A stretch of 64,000 bases of DNA from Sporisorium sorghi (lineage: Eukaryota; Basidiomycota; Ustilaginomycetes; Ustilaginales; Ustilaginaceae). The translations under genes were made by a program, and so were the position numbers. Below are positions 7,613 to 17,191 of the stretch, piece after piece. Where the stretch lies: positions 3,243-67,242 of the forward strand of contig JALCCG010000101.1 of assembly GCA_023212695.1 (NCBI GenBank), given 5' to 3'. The stretch's first letter is position 1. The number at the start of each line of letters is the position of its first letter. The notes under the pieces are model-generated. The model was given only the letters and a program-made list of their open reading frames with translations. It was not told where the DNA came from and made no database searches.

Positions 7613-10120
7613 ATGCTACTTTCGCCGGCGCTACCCTCGCCGCTTATTAGATCCAAGCCTCTAGCCAACATCGCTGCCTTACACCGTCTTGCCGTTCGAT
7701 CGCCCCTCTTCCGTTTTCCAACCTACACTCTCCACCCCACCGCCGCACAACCGGGCTCCATCGCTACCTTCTCCAACCTCGCTCAAGCCAGCATGCCTTC
7801 CGTCGCCCAGATCCGCCAGCCGTCTCCTCCTCCTCCCGCCATGCTTCCACCTGCCAAGCGAGCCAAGCTGGAGTCGGCTGCCACTACCACCTCGGCCCCC
7901 GTCGAGATCGAGGCTGTCGCTGCGGACTCTACCTCGTACAAAGACGTTTCTGCGCTTCCCGCGGCGACCAGCGAGAGCGAGCGCGTCGACGACCTCGACC
8001 CTATCCCCACATGCACGTCTACGCTCGAGTATCGCAACGGCATCTTCCTCGCGCCCATGGTGCGCATCGGCACGCTCCCCACGCGCCTCCTCTCGCTCGA
8101 GTACGGCGCCGACCTGGTTTGGGGTCCCGAGATCGTCGACCGCGCCATCATTGGTTCTGAGCGCAAAGTAGACCCGCACACGGGCGTCGTCGAGTACCTC
8201 AAGGAGCACAAGCAGATCTTCTCGTGCCATCCGATCGAGCGGCCGTACCTCGTCTACCAGCTGGGCTCCGCCGACCCGCAGCTGGCGTTTCAGGCGATCA
8301 AGACCATCACGCAGGCCGACGACGTCGCGGCGGTCGACCTCAACTGCGGCTGTCCCAAGCCGTTCTCCACCCACGCGGGCATGGGTGCCAACATGCTCTC
8401 GACGCCCATTCTGCTGTGCAACACGCTCAAGGCCATGCGGCGCGCCGCACCGGCGCATGTGGCGGTGACGTGCAAGATCCGCCTCCTGCCCACGCAGCAG
8501 GCGACGCTGGAGCTCGTCGACAAGATTGTGCGCACAGGTGCGATCGAGTGCCTCACCGTGCACTGCCGCACCAAGGACATGCGCCCGCGCGAGCCCGCGC
8601 TGCTGCACCGCCTGCGCGAGATCGTCGACCACGTCAACACCGTCGCTGCTGAGATGGGCCGCTCCATCCCCGTCGTGTGCAACGGCGACGTGTGGGACGC
8701 CGCCACCGCACCGCGCATCAAGGAGCTCACGGGCGTCACTTCGACCATGATCGCACGTGGGGCTGAGGCCAACCCGTCCTGCTTCAGACCGGAAGGGAAC
8801 CTGAGCATCCCGCACGTCATCGCGCCCAAGTGGGTGCGCTACTCGATCGCGCTCAACAACCCAGTGGGCAATACCAAGTACTGCCTGTCGCAGCTGGCGT
8901 TCAAGCCGGCCGAGGCGGGCAATGCGGGCAATGGGGCAAAGCACATGAGCAAGAAGCAGCTCTCGGTGCTGCGCACGGGCATCGCGCACGCCAAGACGCA
9001 GGACGAGCTCGCTGCTGTGTTTGGCGTCGATGCGGAGCAGGTCCGGGCGCAGGATGTGGAGAGCGAGGTGTTGAGGGAGTTGAGGGAGGCGCTGGATGAG
9101 CGAGTCAAGAGGCGCGCTACGAGCCACAGTGGGTCCAGTGGGTTTGACGGGCAGCGGCTGGGTGCTGTGATTGGCAACTCGAGCGATGCTTTTGGCCACT
9201 CGGCCAGTGGTGGGCAGCAGACGAACGACGGCCACGCGTCCGGCTCGAACCAGAAGAAAGCCACGTCCAACTCGCCCCAACCCGAGTGGAAGGAGATCCT
9301 GGCCAGCGGGATCGGCGAGAACATCAAGAACGAAAAATCCATCCTCTACTACGCCTTCTCCACCGTCGAGCAGCCTTCTTCCATCCACGACGCCGCCAAG
9401 CCCCACGTGCGCTACGTCGTGCACCGCGGCTTCGTTAACGAAAAACGCGACTCTGACGCCTCGGGCGGCATAGCTCCCCAAAACCCTGCGTTCGGATCCA
9501 GCCCGTGCCTCATGACCACTACGGACGTACGTACGCCCAAGGTCGCGCAGCTGACGAGCCAGAGCAGCCTGCGCGCCTCGGGCGCCGATGGCAGCCGCGG
9601 CGGCGAGTGCGAGATCGCATGGTGGATCGAGAGCACGCAGATGCAGTTCCGCATCGCGGGCACCGTGCATGTGCTGCCGGCGAAGGGCCATGCGCTGCGC
9701 TCGCTGTTCCCGTTCGAGCGCCTCTCGCCACCGCGTGCAGAGGGTAGCGCGCAAGAGGTGTTTGACTGGGACGCAGAACGCACGCGTATTTTCAACAAGC
9801 TGAATGCGGGTCTGCTCGCGTCCTTCTGCAGGCCCACGCCCGGCACGCCTCATCCCAATGCGGACAGGTTGGAGGGCGCGAAACCGAAGGATGACGTGAA
9901 TTCGCCCTGGCCCCTCGAGCTCCCGCAGCCGGGCAAGGAGGAGACGGAGGAGCAGAGGCGCCAGCTGCAAGAGAGCGAGAAGAACTTTGCGCTGGTGGTC
10001 GTCGAGCCGTACAGGGTGGATTTGGTCAATTTGGCAGAGGACACGAGGACGGTGTATGAGCTCGTTGAGGGGGACAGGGCGGCTACGGGCAGGTGGACTA
10101 GTCGTCGCGTCGTGCCTTAG
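7613..10120 (+). CDS. DUS2: tRNA-dihydrouridine synthase 2 fused to an FMN-binding split-barrel (PPOX, Alr4036-type) domain
   Basis: DUS2 (yeast Smm1) reduces uridine 20 of tRNAs using FMN and NADPH. The protein is 835 residues from the ATG at 7613. Residues about 140-400 form the DUS TIM barrel: FLAPMVRIGTLPTRLL, then DLNCGCPKPFSTHAGMG with catalytic Cys247 (the C of GCP), then HCRTKDMR and VVCNGDV. After a low-complexity linker (about 500-555), residues about 557-820 form a second flavin domain of the pyridoxamine-phosphate-oxidase-like Alr4036 type (PEWKEILASGIGENI, LMTTTDVRTPKVAQL, IAWWIESTQMQFRIAGTVHVL, then a WPLELP segment). One uninterrupted frame joins the two. The first 60 residues lack acids and are rich in Arg and hydroxylated residues, like a mitochondrial presequence. 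A second ATG at 7793 is followed by PPAKRAKLE, resembling a monopartite nuclear signal. The tandem VPS39 gene follows after 430 bp. Confidence 0.9.
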   Translation: MLLSPALPSPLIRSKPLANIAALHRLAVRSPLFRFPTYTLHPTAAQPGSIATFSNLAQASMPSVAQIRQPSPPPPAMLPPAKRAKLESAATTTSAPVEIEAVAADSTSYKDVSALPAATSESERVDDLDPIPTCTSTLEYRNGIFLAPMVRIGTLPTRLLSLEYGADLVWGPEIVDRAIIGSERKVDPHTGVVEYLKEHKQIFSCHPIERPYLVYQLGSADPQLAFQAIKTITQADDVAAVDLNCGCPKPFSTHAGMGANMLSTPILLCNTLKAMRRAAPAHVAVTCKIRLLPTQQATLELVDKIVRTGAIECLTVHCRTKDMRPREPALLHRLREIVDHVNTVAAEMGRSIPVVCNGDVWDAATAPRIKELTGVTSTMIARGAEANPSCFRPEGNLSIPHVIAPKWVRYSIALNNPVGNTKYCLSQLAFKPAEAGNAGNGAKHMSKKQLSVLRTGIAHAKTQDELAAVFGVDAEQVRAQDVESEVLRELREALDERVKRRATSHSGSSGFDGQRLGAVIGNSSDAFGHSASGGQQTNDGHASGSNQKKATSNSPQPEWKEILASGIGENIKNEKSILYYAFSTVEQPSSIHDAAKPHVRYVVHRGFVNEKRDSDASGGIAPQNPAFGSSPCLMTTTDVRTPKVAQLTSQSSLRASGADGSRGGECEIAWWIESTQMQFRIAGTVHVLPAKGHALRSLFPFERLSPPRAEGSAQEVFDWDAERTRIFNKLNAGLLASFCRPTPGTPHPNADRLEGAKPKDDVNSPWPLELPQPGKEETEEQRRQLQESEKNFALVVVEPYRVDLVNLAEDTRTVYELVEGDRAATGRWTSRRVVP

Positions 10121-10333
10121 GCAAAGCTCGCTCGCTGTGTATATGTTTCGTCGTTTGTTCTGTTTCATTCTTTCGCATTGCATCTTGTTTCTTTCCGTTC
10201 TACGATGATTTCAAGAGTGATCGTGATGGGGTGTGTGAACGAGGCTTTGATGTGGCCAGCGATGCTGTCGACGAGGGATGATACTCTTGAGCTTGGCGGC
10301 GGCTGTCATTTTGGCTTGGTCACGCACAGGCCC

Positions 10334-10377
<44 letters not shown>

Positions 10378-10550
10378 CCCTCCACTTAGCGCCGCTTTTC
10401 TGCGCGATGCCCCTCGAACCTCGACCACCGAACATCATCATCCCACACCATCATCACCATCAATAGCCTCCTACACTGCGCTCTACTCTCGGCACGCGGC
10501 TCTTGATCCCCGCCGCGAAACAGGCCTCACAAGGTCGCGCTGCAGCAACG
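10121..10550. other. Intergenic region DUS2 / VPS39
   Basis: This 430-bp tandem spacer must contain the DUS2 3' end and the VPS39 promoter. A T42 tract lies 174 bp upstream of the VPS39 ATG. No gene is seen. Confidence 0.6.
10336..10377. repeat. Poly(T) tract, 42 nt
   Basis: An uninterrupted T42 in the spacer upstream of VPS39, ending 173 bp before its start codon. Confidence 0.9.
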
Positions 10551-13500
10551 ATGCACACCGCCTTCGACAGCTCCCCTTTGCTCACAGGCATCAAGGGCAA
10601 ACCGGAAGCCATCGTCGTGCACGGCGCCAAGCTGTTCGTCGGCACATCCACAGGCGCGCTTAACGTCTTTCGAACCGATCAACCTTCGTCATCGTTGCAA
10701 GAGGCTTCATCGTCGGCATCGACATCGCCATCTAAACGTCCGACGTCGCTCCATGGCTCGCCGACCAAGTCCGCCTCGGTTCTGTCTTCCCGCTCGTCGG
10801 TCAGAGAAGCCAAAGTGGCTGCAGCGACGCCGGTGCAGACAGCGGCGCAGTTTTCTAGACGGTCGATTGACCGGCTCGGCGTGATCAAGGAGGCCAACTT
10901 GCTGGTTTCGCTTTCGGACGGCTACGTGTCGCTGCACGACCTGTCGACGCTCGAGCTGCGGTCGCAGCTGGTGCAGACCCGGGGAGCGACGACGTTTGGT
11001 GTGGATACATCCATTCAAAAGCGGGTAGCTCCGCAGGTTCCGGATTATGGGCCGGGGCCATTGGGCGCGAGGGCGTCGAGCAAGTTCAACCCGAATGCGT
11101 CGGTTAGTTCGCGCGCGTTTCGACCGGGTGCGATTGGCGATCAGAACCAGAACGGCGCTGGAGGCGGTGGAGCGACGGGTACAGCGACGATATCGAGAAA
11201 TCGATCCAGCGTGTTCGACATCCCCTCGAAGGACTGGCAGGCTGCTAGCATGAGGGGCATGGACGCTGTAGCCAGGTACCGCGAGGAGGAGCGGAGAAAA
11301 GCCATGGAGGGTGCACGTTTCGGTGGTGCTTCGGCAGACGCTGATGGCCAAGGCGGCGTCATGACGCTGGTCACCGTTCTCGCTGTGGGAGTGAAGCGCA
11401 AGCTGCTCGTGTTTCGATGGGTCGACGGCGAGTTCTGGGACACTCGCGAAGTGGCGCTGCATCACACGCCTCGCAGCTTGGCGTTTGTCACACCGACCCG
11501 GCTGTTCATGGGATACAATGCCACCGAGTATGGCACCATTTCGATCCCGCTCGCCGCCGAATCTACCGTAGCCTACACCCACCCTTCGTCCGGGTTTGGT
11601 GGAGCAGGCAACAGCAACAGCAGCAGCGGCCCACTTCGTCGCGAGACACATGTCCATCCGCCGGCCAACTCGACTTCCGGTCCGCTGGTGGACCTCACCT
11701 CGCCCAACCTCTCGTCGTGGCATGTCGAGGACTTTGACCTATCCACCAGCAATGCCGTAACGGGCGCAGAAGGGCTGCATGCGTCTTCAGGTGGGGCGCA
11801 TCCCAGCACGACCATCCCGATCGCGGGCGGTGGTGGGGCGGGGACGGGATTTGGCGCGGCGCTCGGCGGGCTGGGTGGATTGGGAGGCTACATGGGCCTG
11901 AGCAGCAAGGGCAAGATGTCGGTGCTGCATGTGGATGGCGGTGAGGTGCTGTTTGTAAGAGATGGCACGGGCATCTTCCTCGGTGCTGATGGCCGGCCCA
12001 CGCGACGCGAGGGCGTCGAGTGGAGCGCTAGTCCGCTCGAAGTTGCGTTTGCCAAGCCGTACGTGTTTGCGGTGCTGCCGAGCGGATCGGTGCCATCGCT
12101 CAAGAACAGCTCGCTGCCGAATGCGAACAATCCCGTGTTGCAGATCCGCTCAGTCGGGACGCTGTTTGCAGTTCAGACGCTGTGCTTCCCGCCGGCGTCT
12201 CCGGCGACGTCCTCAGCTGGGAGATCTTTCTCTTCAAGTTCGTCACCGCCGCAGGTGCGACTCTTGACACCGTCGAGCGGCAACCGGCCACCGGTGTACG
12301 TCGTCGTCACACCATCCGATCGCGCGACACTGGAAAAAGAAGGAAGCGCCATCTGGCAGCTAGAGATGCAAGGGTGGGGGCGGCAGATCGACGAACTAGT
12401 CGAGAAAGGCGAGTTCGAAGAGGCGCTCGGTCTGCTGGACAGTGTCGACAATGTCATCCTCGAGGACAAGGACGAGCGGCGGGCCCACGTGCAGGGTCTA
12501 TTCGCCGTGTCGCTGTTCGCCGACGAGCGGTTCGACGAGGCGATCGAGATGTTTATGGAGCTCGACACGAATCCGGCGAAAGTGATCGCGCTGTATCCGT
12601 CCAACGTCGCCGGCGAGCTGAGCCGGAACAAGGAGGAGTGGTTCCCCATCTTTGGCGGCAAGACGCCTGCCAAGCTGCGAGGGGCATCGTCGGAGGCTAA
12701 GGGCGATGCGAGCCCGACGCCGAGCCATGCGACACTGGCGACGTCGGCGACGAGTACAGCGAGAAGCCGACTCGGGGCGTTCTTGCCCGCTCGAAGGCCG
12801 CAGAGCATTGTTGGCGAGCCCGCTGCTGGCGCCACGAGCAGCCTGAGCTCGAGTCCGTCGCATGCGGGCTCGATCAAGCCCAAGCCGAGTCGAACAGCGA
12901 CGAGCTTGACGACCGCCAATGATGCGGATCAGCATGCCGAGACGGGCTCGATCCGGTCGGTGAGGACAGCGCGCGATGCACCCGAGATGAAGGCGACGGG
13001 ATCGGGCACGAGTCGAGACAGCCGTGCGACCGCTGCAGCTGCCGAGTCGTCGTCGCGCAAGGCGCTTGATGCGTTGGGCAAGTTCCTCGCAGACCGTCGG
13101 CGCATCTTCAAGCCGATCCTCGAGTCAAGCTCGCACCACGAGTCGAAGGACCACATGGCCATGTCGCAGATCAAGCGCGACACGCACTGGCTGCTTTCCC
13201 TCCCAAACAAGCCGTTTGGCGAGATGGACAAGGACGAGCTGATTGCCGTAGCACAAACAGTGGACACAGCGCTGTTCAAGACGTTCCTGCTGACCAAGCC
13301 GGCGCTGATCGGCCCGCTGTGCCGCATCGAGAACTGGTGCGAGGTGGAGCAGGTGGAAGAGCTGCTGAAGGAAAGGCAAAAGTTCTCGGAGCTGATTGCG
13401 CTGTACGGCGGTAAAGAGATGCACGGTAAGGCGTTGGGTCTGCTGCGGCAGTTTGCAGAAGACGAGGAGGAGGTGGAGGAAAAGATGAGGCCGACGATGC

Positions 13501-14675
13501 AGTACCTGCAGAATCTGGGGCCGGAGTTCATTGATGTCATCCTGGAAGCGTCGCACTGGTTGTTGGAGGTGGACAGCGAGCTGGGTATGGAGGTGTTTAC
13601 GGCGGATACGGGCAAGGTGGGGTCGTGGCCTCGGTTGCGGATCGTCGACGACCTGAATCGGTTCGACAAGGCGTTGTGCGCCGTCTACCTCGAGTCTATC
13701 ATCGACAATGTGGGCGAGGCGGATCCGGAGCTGCATGATAAGCTGATCAGGCTATATCTTCGACGAGCGGCTCATCTTCGAGAGCAGCTGCAGGCTGGGT
13801 CGAGCGGGCAAGCTCGGCAAGACAAGGATCGCGGAGTCAACGACGAAGGGCGGTCAAAGATGCAGACGGAGCGAGACGAGCTCATGCAGAAGCTGCTCGC
13901 TTTCTTGCGCACCTCGACACAATATCGCCCGGAACAGATCCTGGTACGCTTACCTGCGGATGACGACGATAAGGACATGCTGGAAGCAAGAGCATTGCTA
14001 CTGGGCAGGATGGGGCAGCACGAGGGCGCACTCAGCATCTATGTGCGAAAGCTGCAAGATCCGACGCGGGCGGAAGAGTACTGTCGAGACGTATGGCGAT
14101 TCCGGGCTGCGTCCAAGCCAACCCCCATCTCTGACCAAGAACAAGGACTGCAACAGCAGCAGCAGCAGCAGCTGGGACGACGCTCGAATCATCAGCAGAG
14201 TTTGCTAGTCGACCACGAGCAGAAGCAGCTCGCGGACCAAGACGTGTTCTTGACGCTGCTGCGCATCTACCTGGATCCGTCCTCGAATACTTCCCCACAA
14301 CTCGACGCTGCACTGGGCCTGATCGAGCGGCACGCGGCGCGCATCGACCTGCAATCGGCACTGGATCTGCTTCCACCCTCGGTCTCGCTGTCGCAGATCG
14401 CAGGCTTCGTCAACGTCAACTTGAGGGAGCTGACGCGCCAGCAGCACGAGGCGAAAGTGATCCGCGAGATCCGCACGAACCGCAACTGGCAGGTCGAGGA
14501 GACGCTGTGCAAGCTGCAAGCGAGGCGGGTGAAGGTGGGCGAGTCGAGGACGTGTCCCAAGTGCCACAAGCGGTTGGGCAACAGTGTGGTGGCGGTGAAC
14601 CCCGTTAGTGGGGCGGTGATGCACTACTTTTGCTCGATCCATGCTGAGCAGAAGGGACAGCAGCGGCCGTCCTGA
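10551..14675 (+). CDS. VPS39: HOPS complex subunit Vps39/Vam6
   Basis: This 1374-residue protein matches Vps39/Vam6, the HOPS subunit that binds the Rab7-type GTPase Ypt7 and tethers late endosomes and vacuoles for fusion. The N-terminus (MHTAFDSSPLLTGIKGKPEAI) matches the start of the family, which fixes the ATG at 10551 over in-frame non-ATG codons upstream. A citron-homology (CNH) beta-propeller spans about 12-580, with Ser/Gly-rich insertions. Clathrin-type helical repeats fill the middle (ELVEKGEFEEALGLLDSV at about 620). The C-terminal Vps39 domain ends in a zinc ribbon-like motif with C1335, C1338, C1361 and H1364. A short glutamine run lies near residue 1203. It is longer than yeast Vam6 (about 1050 residues), mainly through low-complexity insertions. 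Confidence 0.92.
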   Translation: MHTAFDSSPLLTGIKGKPEAIVVHGAKLFVGTSTGALNVFRTDQPSSSLQEASSSASTSPSKRPTSLHGSPTKSASVLSSRSSVREAKVAAATPVQTAAQFSRRSIDRLGVIKEANLLVSLSDGYVSLHDLSTLELRSQLVQTRGATTFGVDTSIQKRVAPQVPDYGPGPLGARASSKFNPNASVSSRAFRPGAIGDQNQNGAGGGGATGTATISRNRSSVFDIPSKDWQAASMRGMDAVARYREEERRKAMEGARFGGASADADGQGGVMTLVTVLAVGVKRKLLVFRWVDGEFWDTREVALHHTPRSLAFVTPTRLFMGYNATEYGTISIPLAAESTVAYTHPSSGFGGAGNSNSSSGPLRRETHVHPPANSTSGPLVDLTSPNLSSWHVEDFDLSTSNAVTGAEGLHASSGGAHPSTTIPIAGGGGAGTGFGAALGGLGGLGGYMGLSSKGKMSVLHVDGGEVLFVRDGTGIFLGADGRPTRREGVEWSASPLEVAFAKPYVFAVLPSGSVPSLKNSSLPNANNPVLQIRSVGTLFAVQTLCFPPASPATSSAGRSFSSSSSPPQVRLLTPSSGNRPPVYVVVTPSDRATLEKEGSAIWQLEMQGWGRQIDELVEKGEFEEALGLLDSVDNVILEDKDERRAHVQGLFAVSLFADERFDEAIEMFMELDTNPAKVIALYPSNVAGELSRNKEEWFPIFGGKTPAKLRGASSEAKGDASPTPSHATLATSATSTARSRLGAFLPARRPQSIVGEPAAGATSSLSSSPSHAGSIKPKPSRTATSLTTANDADQHAETGSIRSVRTARDAPEMKATGSGTSRDSRATAAAAESSSRKALDALGKFLADRRRIFKPILESSSHHESKDHMAMSQIKRDTHWLLSLPNKPFGEMDKDELIAVAQTVDTALFKTFLLTKPALIGPLCRIENWCEVEQVEELLKERQKFSELIALYGGKEMHGKALGLLRQFAEDEEEVEEKMRPTMQYLQNLGPEFIDVILEASHWLLEVDSELGMEVFTADTGKVGSWPRLRIVDDLNRFDKALCAVYLESIIDNVGEADPELHDKLIRLYLRRAAHLREQLQAGSSGQARQDKDRGVNDEGRSKMQTERDELMQKLLAFLRTSTQYRPEQILVRLPADDDDKDMLEARALLLGRMGQHEGALSIYVRKLQDPTRAEEYCRDVWRFRAASKPTPISDQEQGLQQQQQQQLGRRSNHQQSLLVDHEQKQLADQDVFLTLLRIYLDPSSNTSPQLDAALGLIERHAARIDLQSALDLLPPSVSLSQIAGFVNVNLRELTRQQHEAKVIREIRTNRNWQVEETLCKLQARRVKVGESRTCPKCHKRLGNSVVAVNPVSGAVMHYFCSIHAEQKGQQRPS

Positions 14676-14837
14676 GGCAATCGACAGCACAGCGAGCACA
14701 GCATTTTGTCGCACTCGCCGCACCTTTGCTCAGCAGCCCGCGTGACCACTTTGTGTGATGTGACTGTGACTGTGTGACGGTGACATGGCCAGCGTCGGCT
14801 CTTCCGATAGCTTGGAGCGACAGAGAGCAATCTCAAC

Positions 14838-14838
<1 letters not shown>

Positions 14839-14885
<47 letters not shown>
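14839..14885. repeat. Poly(A) tract, 47 nt
   Basis: An uninterrupted A47 starting 164 bp after the VPS39 stop codon, the one long tract that sits closer to a gene's 3' end than to a start codon. Confidence 0.9.
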
Positions 14886-14886
<1 letters not shown>

Positions 14887-16195
14887 AAAACTTCCCACGA
14901 TTGAGTTTGCACAGCTTGAGGCTCATTCACACTCAGAAAGTTGCGCGCTTGAAAGCGTGAATGCGGGGCGAGTGACTCGACGCCGTTCAGAGCGGCAATG
15001 AGAGCATGCCGGCGTCTCAAGCATTACAGATTTATCCGGACTGCGATCGACACGACCGTGCAGAGAAGCATGAAGCAAATGTCATGTTCATGGGAGAGGG
15101 TCGATGACGACGAAAGAGCTAAAGATGAGGAGACTCAAGGTTGGTTGGTGAAGAAAGAAACCTTATGATCGGCAGAGACCAACTCAAACTGAGCCGGAAG
15201 CGCTGGCCGATAAGCCGTATCCAAGCAACCGAGTTGCATTTGTCAGAACCTTCGGAAAGCCTGTTTCTGTCGCAACAAAGCTTTGATAGGAGAGAGAAGG
15301 CTTGGCAAGATCGAGACTGCTGCAAGTATGGAAGCCGTGATAGTCCGCGGCAATCTCGCTTCCCCGCACTGCGCTTGAGTTGGCAACCGAAGATGTTGTT
15401 CAGCTCGGCCATGTTGGAGTCAAAGACCGGTCGAGACTCTTCCGACGGCAAGGCACTTTGCGTGTGTCTTGGCGAAGCATTTCTTCGGCGGACAGATAAG
15501 CTGCAGGCTCTCATGCAAGTAGATGCATGAAGAAGTCGTGTTCATGGAGACTGGCGTCATGCGAGAGCGGGGCATCAGAGCTGAGTAGGTTCGACAACAT
15601 GCGGAACGACGAGCACCGGCTAATCGCTGGATTCGCCATCCCGGAAGATCCAAAGCGGCGGAAGCAATCATGAGCCGCACTTGCAGAGTCAGGCATCCAA
15701 GCAGCACACGCGTCTTTCGTCTATCATTCGCCGCAGTGATCGTGACCAACGCTGTCATGTTGTTCAACCGTAAAGAGATATAAGGAGGCGACCACAACCG
15801 TCGACCTCGAATGGCTTCGTCTCTTGGGATTGTTCTGCTTCATCGACACCTTGCAACAGCGCCAGTCGATACTTTGTGCTGCAGGGACTTGTCGCCATCC
15901 TCAAACATTGCCCCACTTGTACCTGCGTTGGTCTTCATATCATCACCGTCGGACCCACCGAAGTCTTCCCCCCACACACTTTGCCATTTCCAGCTGCATC
16001 CCGTGGACGCCGTGTCACTTGGCCTTTTGTACACCATCCTGCTCGCCTCACCTCACGCTTCTCTTTCCACTCGCTCGATCTGCGACCTCTCTCGGCTCGT
16101 TGATATCAGAAGTCATTGCGATCGCGCGCCAAACCATCATCGAGAAGAACTCTCAGCCTCACAGAACTCCGACTAAAAACCGCCCAAATCCCGAC

Positions 16196-16224
16196 AAAAA
16201 AAAAAAAAAGAAAAAAAAAGAAAA
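16196..16224. repeat. A-rich run (A14 G A9 G A4)
   Basis: Interrupted A tract about 970 bp upstream of the orphan-family ATG, followed 57 bp later by a T42 tract. The pair forms a potential inverted A/T arrangement. Confidence 0.85.
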
Positions 16225-16279
16225 GATAAAATTCTCCGAGACCAACACTTTCTTGCAGGCACTTCAGCACAGCGACGCG

Positions 16280-16281
<2 letters not shown>

Positions 16282-16323
<42 letters not shown>
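16282..16323. repeat. Poly(T) tract, 42 nt
   Basis: Uninterrupted T42 about 870 bp upstream of the orphan-family ATG. Together with the A-rich run at 16196 it could fold into a long A:T hairpin if transcribed. Confidence 0.9.
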
Positions 16324-17191
16324 CGTTTTTCGTTCAAAAAAAAGAACAACACTTGGGCTGTGCTGCCTAACGAAGCTCGTCGATTAAAAATATCCCTTTC
16401 TAAATAAGGTTCAGAGGCTCTCTCCTAAGCCCACTTTTGCGTAGACGAGACTGCGCTTCGCTTCGCTTGCGAGGAAAGTCACACGCACACACGTCAACGC
16501 ATCAGAACCGCATTGTTCTCCGCTCGAGCCGCCGCCGCCGCAGCTGCACTGGTGGCGTAGAACGCTGAACGTCGTTCTTTCTGTCTTGCAGCGGCTGTAA
16601 TCGTGCTAAAAGCTTTGGTGCGAGGAGAGCCGTCGATTGCCCAAGAGGCTAGTGTACAACGCCCCTTTGTCGTGTCGCCTTTGCGCTGTTCGGCTTTGTG
16701 CTCTTCACTTGGGTTTGGCACTGGCACATCGTCGACTGCGCAGCTCGGTCAGCGCCAACGTCAGCCTTTACATTTTTCCTCTCGTCTCGCTTTCGTTCCT
16801 TGCTCCTTACCACCACCACCTCCGCCTTTTTCCTCTCATCATCCCTATCGCACCTTTATATCTTACACCATCCTACATCATCCTCAACGCCATTTCCCTT
16901 GCGGAGACAGGCAGGCACCGTCTTTCGCTAGTCGAAAGCGATAGAAACGTTGGACGTGGTCACCCGACGTTGTTCTAGCCTCTTGTCTCCGCACTTTCCT
17001 ATCAACCATCCGCTCATCCCGCCTCTTTCTCCTCAGGCTGGAAAGCTCACCCTCATCGTTCCTTTCTTTTGCTCCGTCTCATTGGCATCATCTTTCTCCA
17101 TCCGCTCCATCTTCAGCGTCCATCGCTGAGAGCGGGCAACCGCTTTCCACCGCCGCGCGAGGCATCGCTCTGTAGATCACCAAACGGACTT

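Larger units (their letters stand above)
14676..17191. other. Long intergenic region without a recognised gene
   Basis: At 2.5 kb this is the largest gap in the window. It contains an A47 tract 164 bp after VPS39, an interrupted A-rich run near 16200 and a T42 tract at 16282. Around 15119-15530 both strands are open for about 130 codons, but neither translation has low-complexity bias, family motifs or coding-like composition that I can recognise. No tRNA or 5S signature was seen. The part after 16300 is pyrimidine-rich and probably holds the promoter and leader of the next gene. Confidence 0.5.

Noticed and set aside
15119..15530. Open frames of about 130 codons on both strands in the 2.5-kb gap
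   Set aside because: Neither has recognisable motifs, and both strands being open at once suggests chance. RNA-seq would decide.
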